A stretch of DNA of 64,000 nucleotides from Burkholderia sp. SRS-W-2-2016 (GTDB lineage Bacteria; Pseudomonadota; Gammaproteobacteria; Burkholderiales; Burkholderiaceae). The translations under genes were made by a program, and so were the position numbers. Where the stretch lies: the NCBI RefSeq assembly GCF_001931485.1, contig NZ_MSDV01000023.1, positions 1 through 64,000 on the forward strand. The letters are read 5' to 3'. Positions within the stretch are counted from its first letter, which is position 1. Each line of letters starts with the position of its first letter. This document shows, piece after piece, positions 35,391-46,935 of the stretch. The notes below the pieces were generated by a model that did not search any database, had not been told where the DNA came from, and was given only the letters and a program-made list of their open reading frames with translations.

Positions 35391-36668
35391 CTACGTCGCA
35401 ACATCGTTAGCGCCAGACTCACACTCGCACGCCGACCCGCGCCGCTTTCCGGCCGTCGTATCGTCGCCCTGCGCCGGCACTGCGCGCCTGAAATGCTCGT
35501 CGATCTCCATCGTCTCCACGAGGCGCTGCAGATAGCGCTCAGGCAGGTATTCGCCGAGCGAATACGTTCTGCCGTGGTCTTCGAGATGGGCGGCCAGCCG
35601 ATCGAGTGCGAGCTTCAGGCTGTCGGGCTGGGACAGGAATTTGATCTTGTTGCCGACTTCGTCGCCGGTCGTCGCCATGCTGCCGCTGTCGTGCACCAGC
35701 GCCGGCATGCCGAGCATCGCCGCCTCGATAATGACGAGCGGCGCGTTCTCGGCGCCGAGCGACGGGACCACGACCGCGTCGGCGAAGCGCCGCATCTGCG
35801 CGAACAGCTCCTGCTGCGGCAAGCGGCCGAAAAAGATCAGCTTGCGTTGCGCGATCAACGCCGCAAAGCGCTGCTCCAACGCCGCGCGCTCCGGCCCGTC
35901 GCCGAACACGCCGATTACGCCAATGCGATGGAAATCGATTTTCTGCGCGAGTTCGACGAATTCCCCGAGTCCTTTTTCCTGCGAAATTCTGCCCACGAAC
36001 GCGATATTCAGACTCGACGTGCCATTGGTCACCAATGGCTGCAGCGCTTCCGGCACTGAAGACGGATTACGCACCACTTTCGTATTCATTACCCCAACCC
36101 GGTGCAGTGCTTTCTCCATGAAATCGCTGGGGCACAGAATGGTTTCGAAGATACGAGTCGGATTGAATGCGCCACGAACCGCATGCCAGTACAGCATGGT
36201 CATCAGATCGTGCACCGTGCCTTTCGGCGTGGGCCGGCGTGTGAGCACGGCGCGGGTGCCCAATGCCTCCAATGGAAAGACGACCGCGCGCCGCTTGTCG
36301 AAGTACTGCAGCGCGGGGTTGTAGTACACCAGATGGTAGTCGTGGCTCGTGTGATAGACGCGATAGCCGAGTTCGCGTTTGAGCCGCGCGATCACGTTCA
36401 GGATCGAGTTCGACAACGCATTGTGGTAGTTGTGCACCATCAGCCGATGAGGCCTGAAAGCAAGGATCGTTTCTTCCAGCGCGCGGGCGGCGGGGACATT
36501 CCACGACCTCGCCCACATCGTGGTGCCGACCGGGAAATGGCTGTCGTCGAAGCATCTCACGTCGACGTCCGGCAGCGTGCCGAGCAGTTCGGCCGATTGC
36601 TGATAAACAACCTCCGCGCCGCCCATCTTTGCATAATCGTTTATTACCAGTACTCTGCAACGCTCCAT
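35391..36668 (-). CDS. Glycosyltransferase family 4 (GT-B fold)
   Basis: A 425-residue retaining glycosyltransferase. The N-terminal donor-independent domain starts MERCRVLVINDYAKMGGAE, with the GGAE glycine loop. The C-terminal GT1 domain shows NIAFVGRISQEKGLGEFVELAQ and ...VPSLGAENAPLVIIEAAMLGMPALV, with the EX7E-like acidic region that binds the nucleotide sugar. It resembles lipopolysaccharide or exopolysaccharide transferases of Burkholderia, but no sugar-pathway genes adjoin. It is preceded by a 502-bp AT-rich region. Confidence 0.87.
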   Translation of the reverse strand: MERCRVLVINDYAKMGGAEVVYQQSAELLGTLPDVDVRCFDDSHFPVGTTMWARSWNVPAARALEETILAFRPHRLMVHNYHNALSNSILNVIARLKRELGYRVYHTSHDYHLVYYNPALQYFDKRRAVVFPLEALGTRAVLTRRPTPKGTVHDLMTMLYWHAVRGAFNPTRIFETILCPSDFMEKALHRVGVMNTKVVRNPSSVPEALQPLVTNGTSSLNIAFVGRISQEKGLGEFVELAQKIDFHRIGVIGVFGDGPERAALEQRFAALIAQRKLIFFGRLPQQELFAQMRRFADAVVVPSLGAENAPLVIIEAAMLGMPALVHDSGSMATTGDEVGNKIKFLSQPDSLKLALDRLAAHLEDHGRTYSLGEYLPERYLQRLVETMEIDEHFRRAVPAQGDDTTAGKRRGSACECESGANDVAT

Positions 36669-37170
36669 GTCGAACCCTGATTGATAGCGCGTTAGCCCGA
36701 ATTGTCGGGCAATAGCTTTTAAGCCGGTCAGTGTTGTCGAATGTTAAAGAGCCAATTCCGGCACTTATGTATGCCGGCGCACCAAGCGCGCGATATCCAC
36801 GGCTTTTTATAATTGCAAAATGTTCAAAAAATTAGCAAATGAAAGCTGTCTTATCTGCGGTAAGAATTAGTAAGTTTTGGTGAGGCTTTTTTAACAATTT
36901 CGATTAAAGAAAATCTAATCGACGATATATTGGGAGATAACCGGTAAAAGCGTTTTTGCCGTTATTACAGTTCGCTGACGCGTGCTTGCGGCGCGGACCT
37001 TTTGTTTTTTCGACCGGCAATCTAGTATGGTGGCGGTTGCGCTAGCGGTTCCGGCTTGCCGGTCGCACCGCGTCGACCGGGCGAGGCGGGTTCCGCCTGG
37101 CCGCTTCCCCCAATTACGTCCGCCTGGATCGGTCCACGGCAAAGACGTCACAACCTGGCCTTGCACAACC
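36669..37170. other. 502-bp AT-rich intergenic region
   Basis: The stretch 36710-36960 is markedly AT-rich for this genome (runs such as TTTTTATAATTGCAAAATG). It contains a 6-bp inverted repeat GCCCGA/TCGGGC (36695-36710) in the glycosyltransferase leader. I see no supported gene. It may be H-NS-bound or a complex promoter region for the divergent glycosyltransferase and VOC genes. Confidence 0.55.
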
Positions 37171-37596
37171 ATGAGTCTTTCTCCGTTTCACCTCGCCATC
37201 CCGGTGTACGACCTCGCCGCCGCGCGTAATTTTTACGGCCAGGTGTTCGGTCTCGCGGAAGGTCGTTCCAGCGCGCAGTGGGTGGACTTCGATTTCTACG
37301 GACATCAACTGGTCATTCACGAGCAGCCGAAAACGCCGGCGCAGGAAAAGCTCAGCAGCAATCCGGTGGACGGCCACGACGTGCCGGTGCCGCATTTCGG
37401 CATCGTGCTGAAGTGGGAAGAGTGGGAAGCGCTCGCGGAGCGCCTGAAGTCGTTCGGCACCGAGTTCGTGATCGATCCGTATATCCGCTTCAAGGGCGAA
37501 GTCGGCGAACAGGCGACGATGTTCCTGCTCGATCCATGCGGCAATGCGCTGGAATTCAAGGCCTTCAAGGATATGAGCCAGTTGTTCGCGAAGTAA
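37171..37596 (+). CDS. VOC family (glyoxalase/dioxygenase-fold) protein
   Basis: A 141-residue protein of two betaalphabetabetabeta modules. The start [23 protein letters not shown] has the conserved His; Glu in [17 protein letters not shown] LEFKA is the usual last metal ligand, and a YG-HQLVIH segment gives another His. The product resembles small dioxygenase-like VOC proteins of Proteobacteria. The ATG at 37171 is the first in frame with family homology; the frame is open to 36982 upstream, which is not coding. Function unknown. Confidence 0.87.
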   Translation: MSLSPFHLAIPVYDLAAARNFYGQVFGLAEGRSSAQWVDFDFYGHQLVIHEQPKTPAQEKLSSNPVDGHDVPVPHFGIVLKWEEWEALAERLKSFGTEFVIDPYIRFKGEVGEQATMFLLDPCGNALEFKAFKDMSQLFAK

Positions 37597-37637
37597 TTCG
37601 CGCGAGCGCCGCGCGCAGGCTCAGGCGTGCTTGCCGG

Positions 37638-39305
37638 TCAGCGCGCGTCGGCGGCCTCCGCCAGAATCCCCCGCAACAGGTCCAGCGACAACGGCTTGGT
37701 CAGATGATGATCGAAGCCGGCGGCCAGCGCCCGGGCCTTATCCGCCGGCGCTCCATAGCCGGTCAACGCGACCAGCGTCACCGCATCGAGCTCCGGGTTC
37801 GCGCGGATCGCGCGCGCCACTTGGAAGCCGTCCATATCCGGCATGCCGACATCGATGATCGCGACCTCGGGCCGCGTCTTCGCGATCAGCGCGAGCGCGC
37901 CGCGCCCGCTATCGCTGATGGTCACCGCATGGCCGTCGAGTTCGAGCAGCACGGTCAGCACGTTCAGCGCATCGGTATTGTCATCGACCAGCAGCAGACG
38001 GGCCGGCCGCGGCGGCGCCTGCGCAACCGCCGGTTCGGCGGGCGCTTCGTCCTGCCGCGCGCGCAGGATCGGTAGCCGCAACGCAAACCGGCTGCCTTTG
38101 CCGGCTCCTTCGCTATGAACGCCGATCGAGCCGCCGTGCAGTTCCACCAGCCGCTTCGCCACCGCGAGCCCGATCCCGAGGCCGCCTTCCGAGCGTCTTG
38201 CATCGCCGGACGATTGCGCGAACAGATCGAAGATTCTCGGTTGAATCAGCGGATCGATACCGATGCCGTTGTCCTTCACGTCGATCGCGACGATGCCGGC
38301 ATCGTCGCCCGCGAGCGGCTCGACCGCCAGTTCGATCACGCCGCCGGCCGGCGTGTATTTCGCCGCGTTCGACAGCAGATTGCCCAGGATCTGACTGAGT
38401 CTGACCGGGTCCGCGTGGACGGCGAGCGGCGCGTCCATCCCGGTCCGGATCAGCGTATGGCCGCGCGCCGCGAGGTCGTGGCTCACCAGCGCGAGCGCAT
38501 CGTCGACGATCTCGTTCAACCAGCCGTCGCGCGGCTTGAGCACCAGCTTTCCGTGCTTGAGCCGTGCCGCGTCGAGCAGTTCGTCGAGCAGCGTGCGCAA
38601 ATAGCCGCATTGCCGTTCGGCGATGGTCAGCACTTTGTCGATCCTCGCATCGCTGGACGGCATGCGCTTCGCGACGGCGAGCGCGCCGTCGATCGACGCC
38701 ATCGGATTTCTCAGCTCGTGCGCGAGCATCGCGATAAATTCGTTATGCCGACGATCGCTCTCCGCACCGGCGTCGCGCACGTTGACCATCGTGACAGCAG
38801 CCCCGGCGACCGCCGCGAGATTCGACAGCAGCCGCAGGTCTTCCTGGTCGAAGCGGCGTTCGGCGCAGTGCGCCATCACCCAGACCGCGCCGAGATGACC
38901 GCTGTCCGACGGAATCGGCACGACGATCCCCTCGGGAATGTCGATCTCCAACGCGCGCAAACAGGCGAACTGCTGCTGCGGCGCGACGAACAGGCGCGGC
39001 AGGCCGGCGTCGAGCGTGATACCGCATGGGCATTCGTTCCAGGCGGTGGTGCGGCCCTGGAGGCCCGCGCATTGGCCGGCCACCGAGAGCCAGCGGAAAC
39101 AGCGGCCGTCCGGCGTTTCTTCGACGAGGCTGATGCCGGCGCTGCCGGCATTGCACAGTGCTAACGCTTCGTTCGCGATCGCGTTCAGCAGGTCCGCGCG
39201 CGAACCCATTTGCGCGCGCGCAAGACGGACCAGCGCGAGGTTTTCGCGCGCGTAATCGGGCGTCCTCGGCAAGCGCTTCGCGAGTTCGTCAGTGTCGATC
39301 GACAT
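37638..39305 (-). CDS. Hybrid sensor histidine kinase with GAF and receiver domains
   Basis: A 555-residue cytoplasmic kinase without membrane segments. A GAF domain (about 25-175), HisKA with His196 in MLAHELRNP, HATPase_c (about 265-415, with N-box NLLSNAAKYT and G1 DNGIGI), and a C-terminal receiver (about 435-550) with phospho-acceptor Asp485 in IIDVGMPDMDG. The order GAF-HK-REC suggests sensing of an internal signal (for example light, redox or a small ligand; GAF Cys residues are present at about 51, 79, 92 and 94). No output regulator is adjacent, so the partner is elsewhere. Confidence 0.87.
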   Translation of the reverse strand: MSIDTDELAKRLPRTPDYARENLALVRLARAQMGSRADLLNAIANEALALCNAGSAGISLVEETPDGRCFRWLSVAGQCAGLQGRTTAWNECPCGITLDAGLPRLFVAPQQQFACLRALEIDIPEGIVVPIPSDSGHLGAVWVMAHCAERRFDQEDLRLLSNLAAVAGAAVTMVNVRDAGAESDRRHNEFIAMLAHELRNPMASIDGALAVAKRMPSSDARIDKVLTIAERQCGYLRTLLDELLDAARLKHGKLVLKPRDGWLNEIVDDALALVSHDLAARGHTLIRTGMDAPLAVHADPVRLSQILGNLLSNAAKYTPAGGVIELAVEPLAGDDAGIVAIDVKDNGIGIDPLIQPRIFDLFAQSSGDARRSEGGLGIGLAVAKRLVELHGGSIGVHSEGAGKGSRFALRLPILRARQDEAPAEPAVAQAPPRPARLLLVDDNTDALNVLTVLLELDGHAVTISDSGRGALALIAKTRPEVAIIDVGMPDMDGFQVARAIRANPELDAVTLVALTGYGAPADKARALAAGFDHHLTKPLSLDLLRGILAEAADAR

Positions 39306-39435
39306 GGGAAATTAGACAGAGAGTGGGGGCACGGCCACCGGTAACGCCCGCCAGCGAATCTGGCCGTGCCGAGTATAGTGGACTTCGGGTCGCTTTCCGT
39401 GCCCGCCAAAATATACTGCGCATTTGGTCGGTCCT

Positions 39436-39675
39436 TTACGGCTGGCGCCGCTCACCCATCATCCGGTTGAGATTCGCGACGATCAGCTCGCGGTGATCCA
39501 GCATCGCCTCGCGGGTTTCCCGCAGTACCGCGAGCAGGTCCAGCGCGATCGAAATGTCGTGGCCGTCGCGGCGCATTTCTTCCGTCAGCTGGTCCTGCCG
39601 CAAAATCCGCTCGTCGGCATGCCGGAGGTCTTCCTCTGCCTTCGCGAGTGCTTTCAGCTCGAGTTCAATGTCCAT
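39436..39675 (-). CDS. Small conserved hypothetical protein, coiled-coil-like
   Basis: A 79-residue, very acidic and helical protein (MDIELELKALAKAEEDLRHADERILRQD...). Heptad-like hydrophobic spacing suggests a short coiled coil. No transmembrane segment or signal. It lies between the hybrid kinase and the Nudix gene on the same strand. Function unknown. Confidence 0.65.
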   Translation of the reverse strand: MDIELELKALAKAEEDLRHADERILRQDQLTEEMRRDGHDISIALDLLAVLRETREAMLDHRELIVANLNRMMGERRQP

Positions 39676-39708
39676 GACGACTCCGGTCGATCTGCGTTCT
39701 CCCGTCGG

Positions 39709-40167
39709 TCAACGCGCTCCGCTCATTTGCCGCTCGCCGCGGATTTTCGCGTGCGCGGTCGTATGGAGTCCCGAGCGACGCTGCAGCGCGCCACCGCCGG
39801 CGGCACTCGCGGCATCGAACAGCAGACTGACGATCTCCCGCGTCGGCACGCTGGTGACGAGCGTGAACACCTTCGCGGGCCGAAACCACCGGCATCTGAG
39901 AATCTCGTTGCTCGGCGCCGGCCGCGCGTCGTCGGCGAGGATTGCGTAGAACACGTGATGGCGTTTGTTCAGGCCGCCGAACTGAAACAGATAGTGCAGA
40001 TCGTGCGCGGTGAGCGTGGCTTCTTCGCTCAGTTCGCGTATGCCGGCGTCGGCCGGCGATTCGTCGCGCCGGATCGTGCCGCCGGGCAACGACCATCTCG
40101 ATCGCTCGCGTTGGACCAGCAGAACCCTGCCGCGCTGCCAGCACACGATGGTTGCTCGCTGTTTCAT
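39709..40167 (-). CDS. Nudix hydrolase
   Basis: A 152-residue Nudix protein. The box runs GGTIRRDESPADAGIRELSEEATL, matching GX5EX7REUXEEXGU except that the last Gly is Ala-Thr. The catalytic Glu residues (ELSEE) are present. The extra C-terminal tail (about 130-152) is basic. It probably hydrolyses an oxidised nucleotide or similar diphosphate. The ATG at 40167 is preferred by the MKQRATIVCW start. It is divergent from clpK with 296 bp between, in which I see no clear heat-shock promoter. Confidence 0.85.
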   Translation of the reverse strand: MKQRATIVCWQRGRVLLVQRERSRWSLPGGTIRRDESPADAGIRELSEEATLTAHDLHYLFQFGGLNKRHHVFYAILADDARPAPSNEILRCRWFRPAKVFTLVTSVPTREIVSLLFDAASAAGGGALQRRSGLHTTAHAKIRGERQMSGAR

Positions 40168-40463
40168 GCTTGTCGGTTCCCGCTCTTGAATATAGGCTTC
40201 CTAACGGCCGTCGAACAGCCGCACCGCGTCGTGCGGCGGCTTCGCGCATCATTGCGCATAGCTTTAGCAAGGTACAGGCCCGGCCTGGCTGGATGACGCC
40301 GTAGGCACGGAGCGCCGCGCCCGCCCGCGGGCCGGCGAAACACCGCGGCTTCTCCGAGGAATAGTCGTTGCTGTTTGTCGTAAACCGTCGTAGAAAAGCC
40401 TGTCGAAAACCCAGACCACGGCGAGCCCGCGCCCGCCGCGCCTCCGACATAGGGATAACTCAA

Positions 40464-43271
<2,808 letters not shown>

Positions 43272-43280
43272 GGTGTCGAG

Positions 43281-43320
43281 CCACGTGAGGCCGCGTAAGA
43301 CCACATGAGGCCACATGAGG
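43281..43320. repeat. 10-bp tandem repeat after clpK
   Basis: Four imperfect units (CCACGTGAGG, CCGCGTAAGA, CCACATGAGG, CCACATGAGG) start 10 bp after the clpK stop. They add in-frame residues to reading frames but no known function. Confidence 0.8.
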
Positions 43321-43349
43321 TGACCGGCTGCTGACGCGTTTCGAACGCG

Positions 43350-43979
43350 TCAGTTCGCCGGCACTTTCTCGGTCTTGAACATCAGCGTCACGCGCAACTC
43401 GGGGCAGGTGCGCGAGACGCCGCGAGCCACATGCGGGATGTCGCCTTTGAAGAACAACAGCCGGTTGGGCTTCGGATAAATCGACGCGACGATATCCGTT
43501 TGCGCCTGATCGAGCAGCACGGTTTCGCCGGCCCAATTCGGATTCCACACGGGCTGCGGATAGTAGATGCAGGTATAGCTGTTCGGCGAATCCGAGTCGG
43601 TGTGAATCGTTCCCTCGGTGCCGAACGGCATCCCGTTCGCATAGCAGCGCACGAGCGTATGACCGGTGAGCAACGTGCTTTGCAGAAGCGTCCAGAACCG
43701 GTGGATCGGTTCGGCCTCTTGCTTCAACTCTTCCGAGCAATCCGGCGGCGGCCATTTGCCCGACGAGTAGCTATACGAAGCGGATTTTCTATAGCCGGCA
43801 AAATGCTTATGCCAGAACGAATAGATATCCTTTTTCGACTGGGACTTCCAACCGAAGTCCCAGCCGGGCGCATCGAGGAATGAATAAATAGCGTGCTGAT
43901 CCACGATATCGAGTACTTCGTCATAGCACTCGAAAAATGGCTGCTGCGGATCAACACGTTCAACACTTTTGGCAGACAA
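43350..43979 (-). CDS. 2-oxoglutarate/Fe(II)-dependent oxygenase (prolyl-hydroxylase-like)
   Basis: A 209-residue protein with the double-stranded beta-helix of the P4H/Tpa1 type. The iron facial triad is His126-x-Asp128 (TIHTDSD) and His183 (GDIPHVARG), and Arg196 in ELRVTLMF should bind the 2OG carboxylate. The TTG at 43979 is preferred because GGAG lies 7 nt before it; another TTG at 44024 would shorten the gap to the preceding gene to 8 bp but has no ribosome site. No signal is seen, so it is cytoplasmic. It directly follows, on the same strand, the gene for an exported Asp/Gly/His-repeat protein, a likely substrate. Known relatives hydroxylate Pro, Asn or Asp side chains in proteins. Confidence 0.85.
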   Translation of the reverse strand: MSAKSVERVDPQQPFFECYDEVLDIVDQHAIYSFLDAPGWDFGWKSQSKKDIYSFWHKHFAGYRKSASYSYSSGKWPPPDCSEELKQEAEPIHRFWTLLQSTLLTGHTLVRCYANGMPFGTEGTIHTDSDSPNSYTCIYYPQPVWNPNWAGETVLLDQAQTDIVASIYPKPNRLLFFKGDIPHVARGVSRTCPELRVTLMFKTEKVPAN

Positions 43980-44032
43980 GGCGGAACTCCGGAAAGAGGA
44001 CGGTGATGGAGTGGTGGCGTACAAGACGATGC

Positions 44033-44398
44033 TTAATCGTCGCCGCCGTCATCGCCGTCGTCGCCGCCATCATCGCCACCGTCGTCGCCGTGGCCCTTGG
44101 CGCGCGATTTCGCGTGAGGGGTAGCAGGGGCTTTGGCGGGCGCTTTGACGTGGCCGCCATCGTCACCGTCGCCGTCGTGACCGTCGTCTCCATCGTGGCC
44201 GTCGTCGTCGCCATGACGCGTCGCGGCCGCCATCCGGAAACCGTTCATGTTGGGCACGCCTTGCTCAGCGATCGCCGGACTGACAGCCGGCGATACCGGC
44301 GGGCGGACAGTCTCGCTCGCCACCGCGCTCGCAATGCCGAGTTTTCCCAATACGCCGACTGTCGTCACCATGGTCGCAATATGACGTCGCTTGATCAT
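44033..44398 (-). CDS. Exported Asp/Gly/His-repeat protein (candidate modified substrate)
   Basis: A 121-residue protein. The N terminus (1-28) resembles a signal peptide with basic start (MIKRRH) and AVA-S cleavage. Two acidic repeat blocks follow, at 62-83 (HGDDDGHDGDDG-like) and 103-121 (GHGDDGGDDGGDD-like), separated by a Lys/Pro/Ala linker (84-102). The chain holds about 30 Asp, and the tail ends in Asp-Asp. The blocks could bind metal. It is the first gene of a unit with the 2OG/Fe(II) oxygenase. The ATG at 44398 has GGAGG 9 nt upstream. No domain recognised. It could be a modified peptide, a metal sponge or a cell-surface protein; the first is an inference from gene order. Confidence 0.7.
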   Translation of the reverse strand: MIKRRHIATMVTTVGVLGKLGIASAVASETVRPPVSPAVSPAIAEQGVPNMNGFRMAAATRHGDDDGHDGDDGHDGDGDDGGHVKAPAKAPATPHAKSRAKGHGDDGGDDGGDDGDDGGDD

Positions 44399-44564
44399 CT
44401 CAAATGCCTCCGTTCAGTGAATTGGCAGCATTGGAATTTATCAAGCGAGTCAGGCGGCGCAATAGAACTAGTATTAAAGTCTGTTCGCCTAAATAAAGAT
44501 ATAAAGTGGCCGCCGCTTTTCGATGCGCATTGTGTGCTCAGTCGCTCGGTATGCGCGACGCGTT

Positions 44565-45419
44565 TCAGCGTGTCGAATCGATTGCGTTCAGTACGTCGTC
44601 GAGAAACGCCGCGGCCTGTCGATGCAGATCTTCCGCCGGCGCGGTGAACGCTTCGAGCAGCGTGAAATGATCCGCTTGCGCTGTGACTTCGAGCGCGGCG
44701 CGATTGCCGGCGCGTTGCCATGCATCGCACATCTGCCGGCTCTGTTCGATGAAGGCGGGCGTCTCGGCGCCGCCGACAGCGAACAACGCATTCGCGCAAT
44801 CGGCGTGGGCGCGCGGCAGCGGCGAGTGTCGAGCGGCCGCCGCGGCATCGAGCCTGAGGTTGCGATTGAGTGTCGTGTCGACCAGCGGCGCGAGATCGTA
44901 AATGCCGCTGAGCGCGATCACGCCGGCAACCGGCGGCGTCGTCACGGGCGGCGCGAGCGCGAGTTCCACCGCGAGATGGCCGCCGGCCGAATGCCCGGCG
45001 AAGATCAGCGGCAGCGATTCATCGCCGGCGGCGCGCGCGACCGGTTCGATCGACGCGCGTACCGCGGCGAGCAGTTCATCGAGCGATACGCTCGGACACA
45101 ACGGGTAGTTGACCAGCGCGACGTTCAGGCCGAGCGGCGTGAACGCGGGCGCGATGAAGCGGAACGTGGACTTGTCGCGCGATTGCCAGTAACCGGCGTG
45201 GAAATAGATCAGCGTGCCGCGCGCCGTGCCGCTTGCCGGAAAGAAGTCGAACACTTCACGCGGGCCCGGGCCGTAGCGCAGATCGGGCCGGCAGCCGGGC
45301 GCCGCGAGCGCCGCCGCGCTGCGTGCTTCGAACGACGCAAGCAGTGCGCCGAAGCTCGGCCGTCCCTGGCCCGTCACGTATTGATATTCGGCGTCCTGAA
45401 TAGAAGCGGTAGCGGTCAT
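44565..45419 (-). CDS. Alpha/beta hydrolase, arylformamidase-like
   Basis: A 284-residue enzyme. The oxyanion-hole motif HAGYWQSRDK resembles the HGGYW of mammalian-type kynurenine formamidases, followed by the nucleophile in AGHSAGGHLA and a catalytic His near ADHFTLLEAF. It lies in the operon after the MFS transporter with a 4-bp ATGA overlap at 45416-45419, so translation is coupled. The real substrate is not known; an N-formyl or ester bond in an imported compound is plausible. Confidence 0.86.
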   Translation of the reverse strand: MTATASIQDAEYQYVTGQGRPSFGALLASFEARSAAALAAPGCRPDLRYGPGPREVFDFFPASGTARGTLIYFHAGYWQSRDKSTFRFIAPAFTPLGLNVALVNYPLCPSVSLDELLAAVRASIEPVARAAGDESLPLIFAGHSAGGHLAVELALAPPVTTPPVAGVIALSGIYDLAPLVDTTLNRNLRLDAAAAARHSPLPRAHADCANALFAVGGAETPAFIEQSRQMCDAWQRAGNRAALEVTAQADHFTLLEAFTAPAEDLHRQAAAFLDDVLNAIDSTR

Positions 45420-46864
45420 GGTGCGAGCGGGGTCGTGGAAGGGGAGGTGCGAGTGTAGCGGCGCAACTGCGCGGCCGTCTGCTCGGGACGAACCCAGAGC
45501 ACCGCGGCGGCGCCCGTGACCAGCAACAGCAGTCCGGTCAGCGTGAACGCATCGCCGAGCCCCTGCGCGAGCAGCAAGGAATGGCCGCCGCCGTGCGCGC
45601 CGGGCAGATAGCCGGCCTTCTGCACGAGCATGCCGAACACCGCGGGCGACACCACGCCGCCGAGCGACGCAATCCCGACCAGTGTCGAAATCACCGCGGC
45701 GCGCTGGCCCGGATTGACCGCATAGGCGACCGCGGTCGGCGCCATCGGAAACACGAGGAACGCGCCCCAGCCGACCGTGGTCAGCGCGAGCGCCCAGCCG
45801 CCGGACGCGTGCGGCAGCGCGACGAGACACACGCCCGACGCTACCAGCGACGCGCCGAACAGGCTCGCCACCGCGACCCGCGCGGAGCCGCCGCGGCGCA
45901 TGATGCGGCGTCCCGCGAAACCCAGCGCGATCAGCAGCAGCGTGCCGAATGCCCACGGCAGCGCGTACACCACGCCGATGCGCGCGGCCGGCACGCCGAG
46001 CACGCCGCCGATGTATTGCGGCACCCACGTCGTCATCGCGCCTTGCGCCCAGAAGCACGCGAACCCGGCGAGCGTCGCGGCCAGCCACATCGGCGAGCCG
46101 AACACGCGGCGCAGCGGCACGCTCGGCAGCGTTTCGGTCGCGGAGCGCGCGAGCGGAGTCCGTTCGCTCGCGCCGCGCGTCCCGCTTGCCTGTCGATAGG
46201 GGCCGTCCTTGCCGACCCACGCCCACGCGAGCCCCCACACGAGGCCGGCGATGCCGAGCACGCCGAACGCCCAGCGCCAGCCGAGCGCGGGCGACGCGAT
46301 CACCCACGACAGCGCCGGCGCGGCCAGCGCGGCGCCGAGCGTCGGCCCGACCGCGATCAGGCTGCTCGGCAACGCGCGGTCTTCGGCGGCAAACCAGCCG
46401 TGCGTCGCGTGCAGCGCGACCGGCAGCGCGGGCCCTTCGCCGGCGCCGAGAATGATCCGGCACACGAGCAGCACCGTCGCGCCGCCGCCCGCGAGGATCG
46501 GGAACTGCACGGCGGCCCAGATCGCGGTCAATGCGAGCACCAGCCATCGGCTCGGCAGCCGGTCGGCGACAAGGCCGACCAGGATCGCGCTCAGGCTGAA
46601 CAGAAAAAAGAAGCTGCTGCCGATAAAGCCGAACTGCATCGGCGTGAGTCCCAGCTCGGCCATCGCGGGCCGCGCGACCAGGCCGAGCAGCGCCTTGTCG
46701 GCGAAGTTCAGGACCATGAACAGCATCAGCATCGCGGTGATGCCCCACGCCTTGCGGCGGGTGGCCGTGGTCACGGCGGTGGTCGCGGCGGTGCCCACGG
46801 TCGTGCTGATGACCGTAGCCGCCGCGCTGCCGGCCGCGTCTCCCTGATTTGCCATTGTCTCCAT
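45416..46864 (-). CDS. MFS transporter
   Basis: A 482-residue major facilitator with about 12 hydrophobic segments. The loop between helices 2 and 3 reads GLVADRLPSRWLV, the MFS GX3DRXGRR-like signature. It is of the anion:cation symporter/ACS-like group (FADKALLG, GAGEGPALP). The N-terminal 35 residues are Ala/Thr repeats without conservation, so a start nearer RRKAWG is possible. It sits between the cupin and the hydrolase and is probably the importer of this operon. Confidence 0.87.
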   Translation of the reverse strand: METMANQGDAAGSAAATVISTTVGTAATTAVTTATRRKAWGITAMLMLFMVLNFADKALLGLVARPAMAELGLTPMQFGFIGSSFFFLFSLSAILVGLVADRLPSRWLVLALTAIWAAVQFPILAGGGATVLLVCRIILGAGEGPALPVALHATHGWFAAEDRALPSSLIAVGPTLGAALAAPALSWVIASPALGWRWAFGVLGIAGLVWGLAWAWVGKDGPYRQASGTRGASERTPLARSATETLPSVPLRRVFGSPMWLAATLAGFACFWAQGAMTTWVPQYIGGVLGVPAARIGVVYALPWAFGTLLLIALGFAGRRIMRRGGSARVAVASLFGASLVASGVCLVALPHASGGWALALTTVGWGAFLVFPMAPTAVAYAVNPGQRAAVISTLVGIASLGGVVSPAVFGMLVQKAGYLPGAHGGGHSLLLAQGLGDAFTLTGLLLLVTGAAAVLWVRPEQTAAQLRRYTRTSPSTTPLAP

Positions 46865-46935
46865 CGCATCGAACTCTCAGGTTGATTGCGTCTGTGGGGT
46901 GAGCGGCCCGTGCGCGGGCCGCTCCGCAGCATACC

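Noticed and set aside
44523..45458. 311-codon plus-strand frame over the arylformamidase-like gene
   Set aside because: Antisense shadow, Arg/Glu-rich, no recognisable motif.
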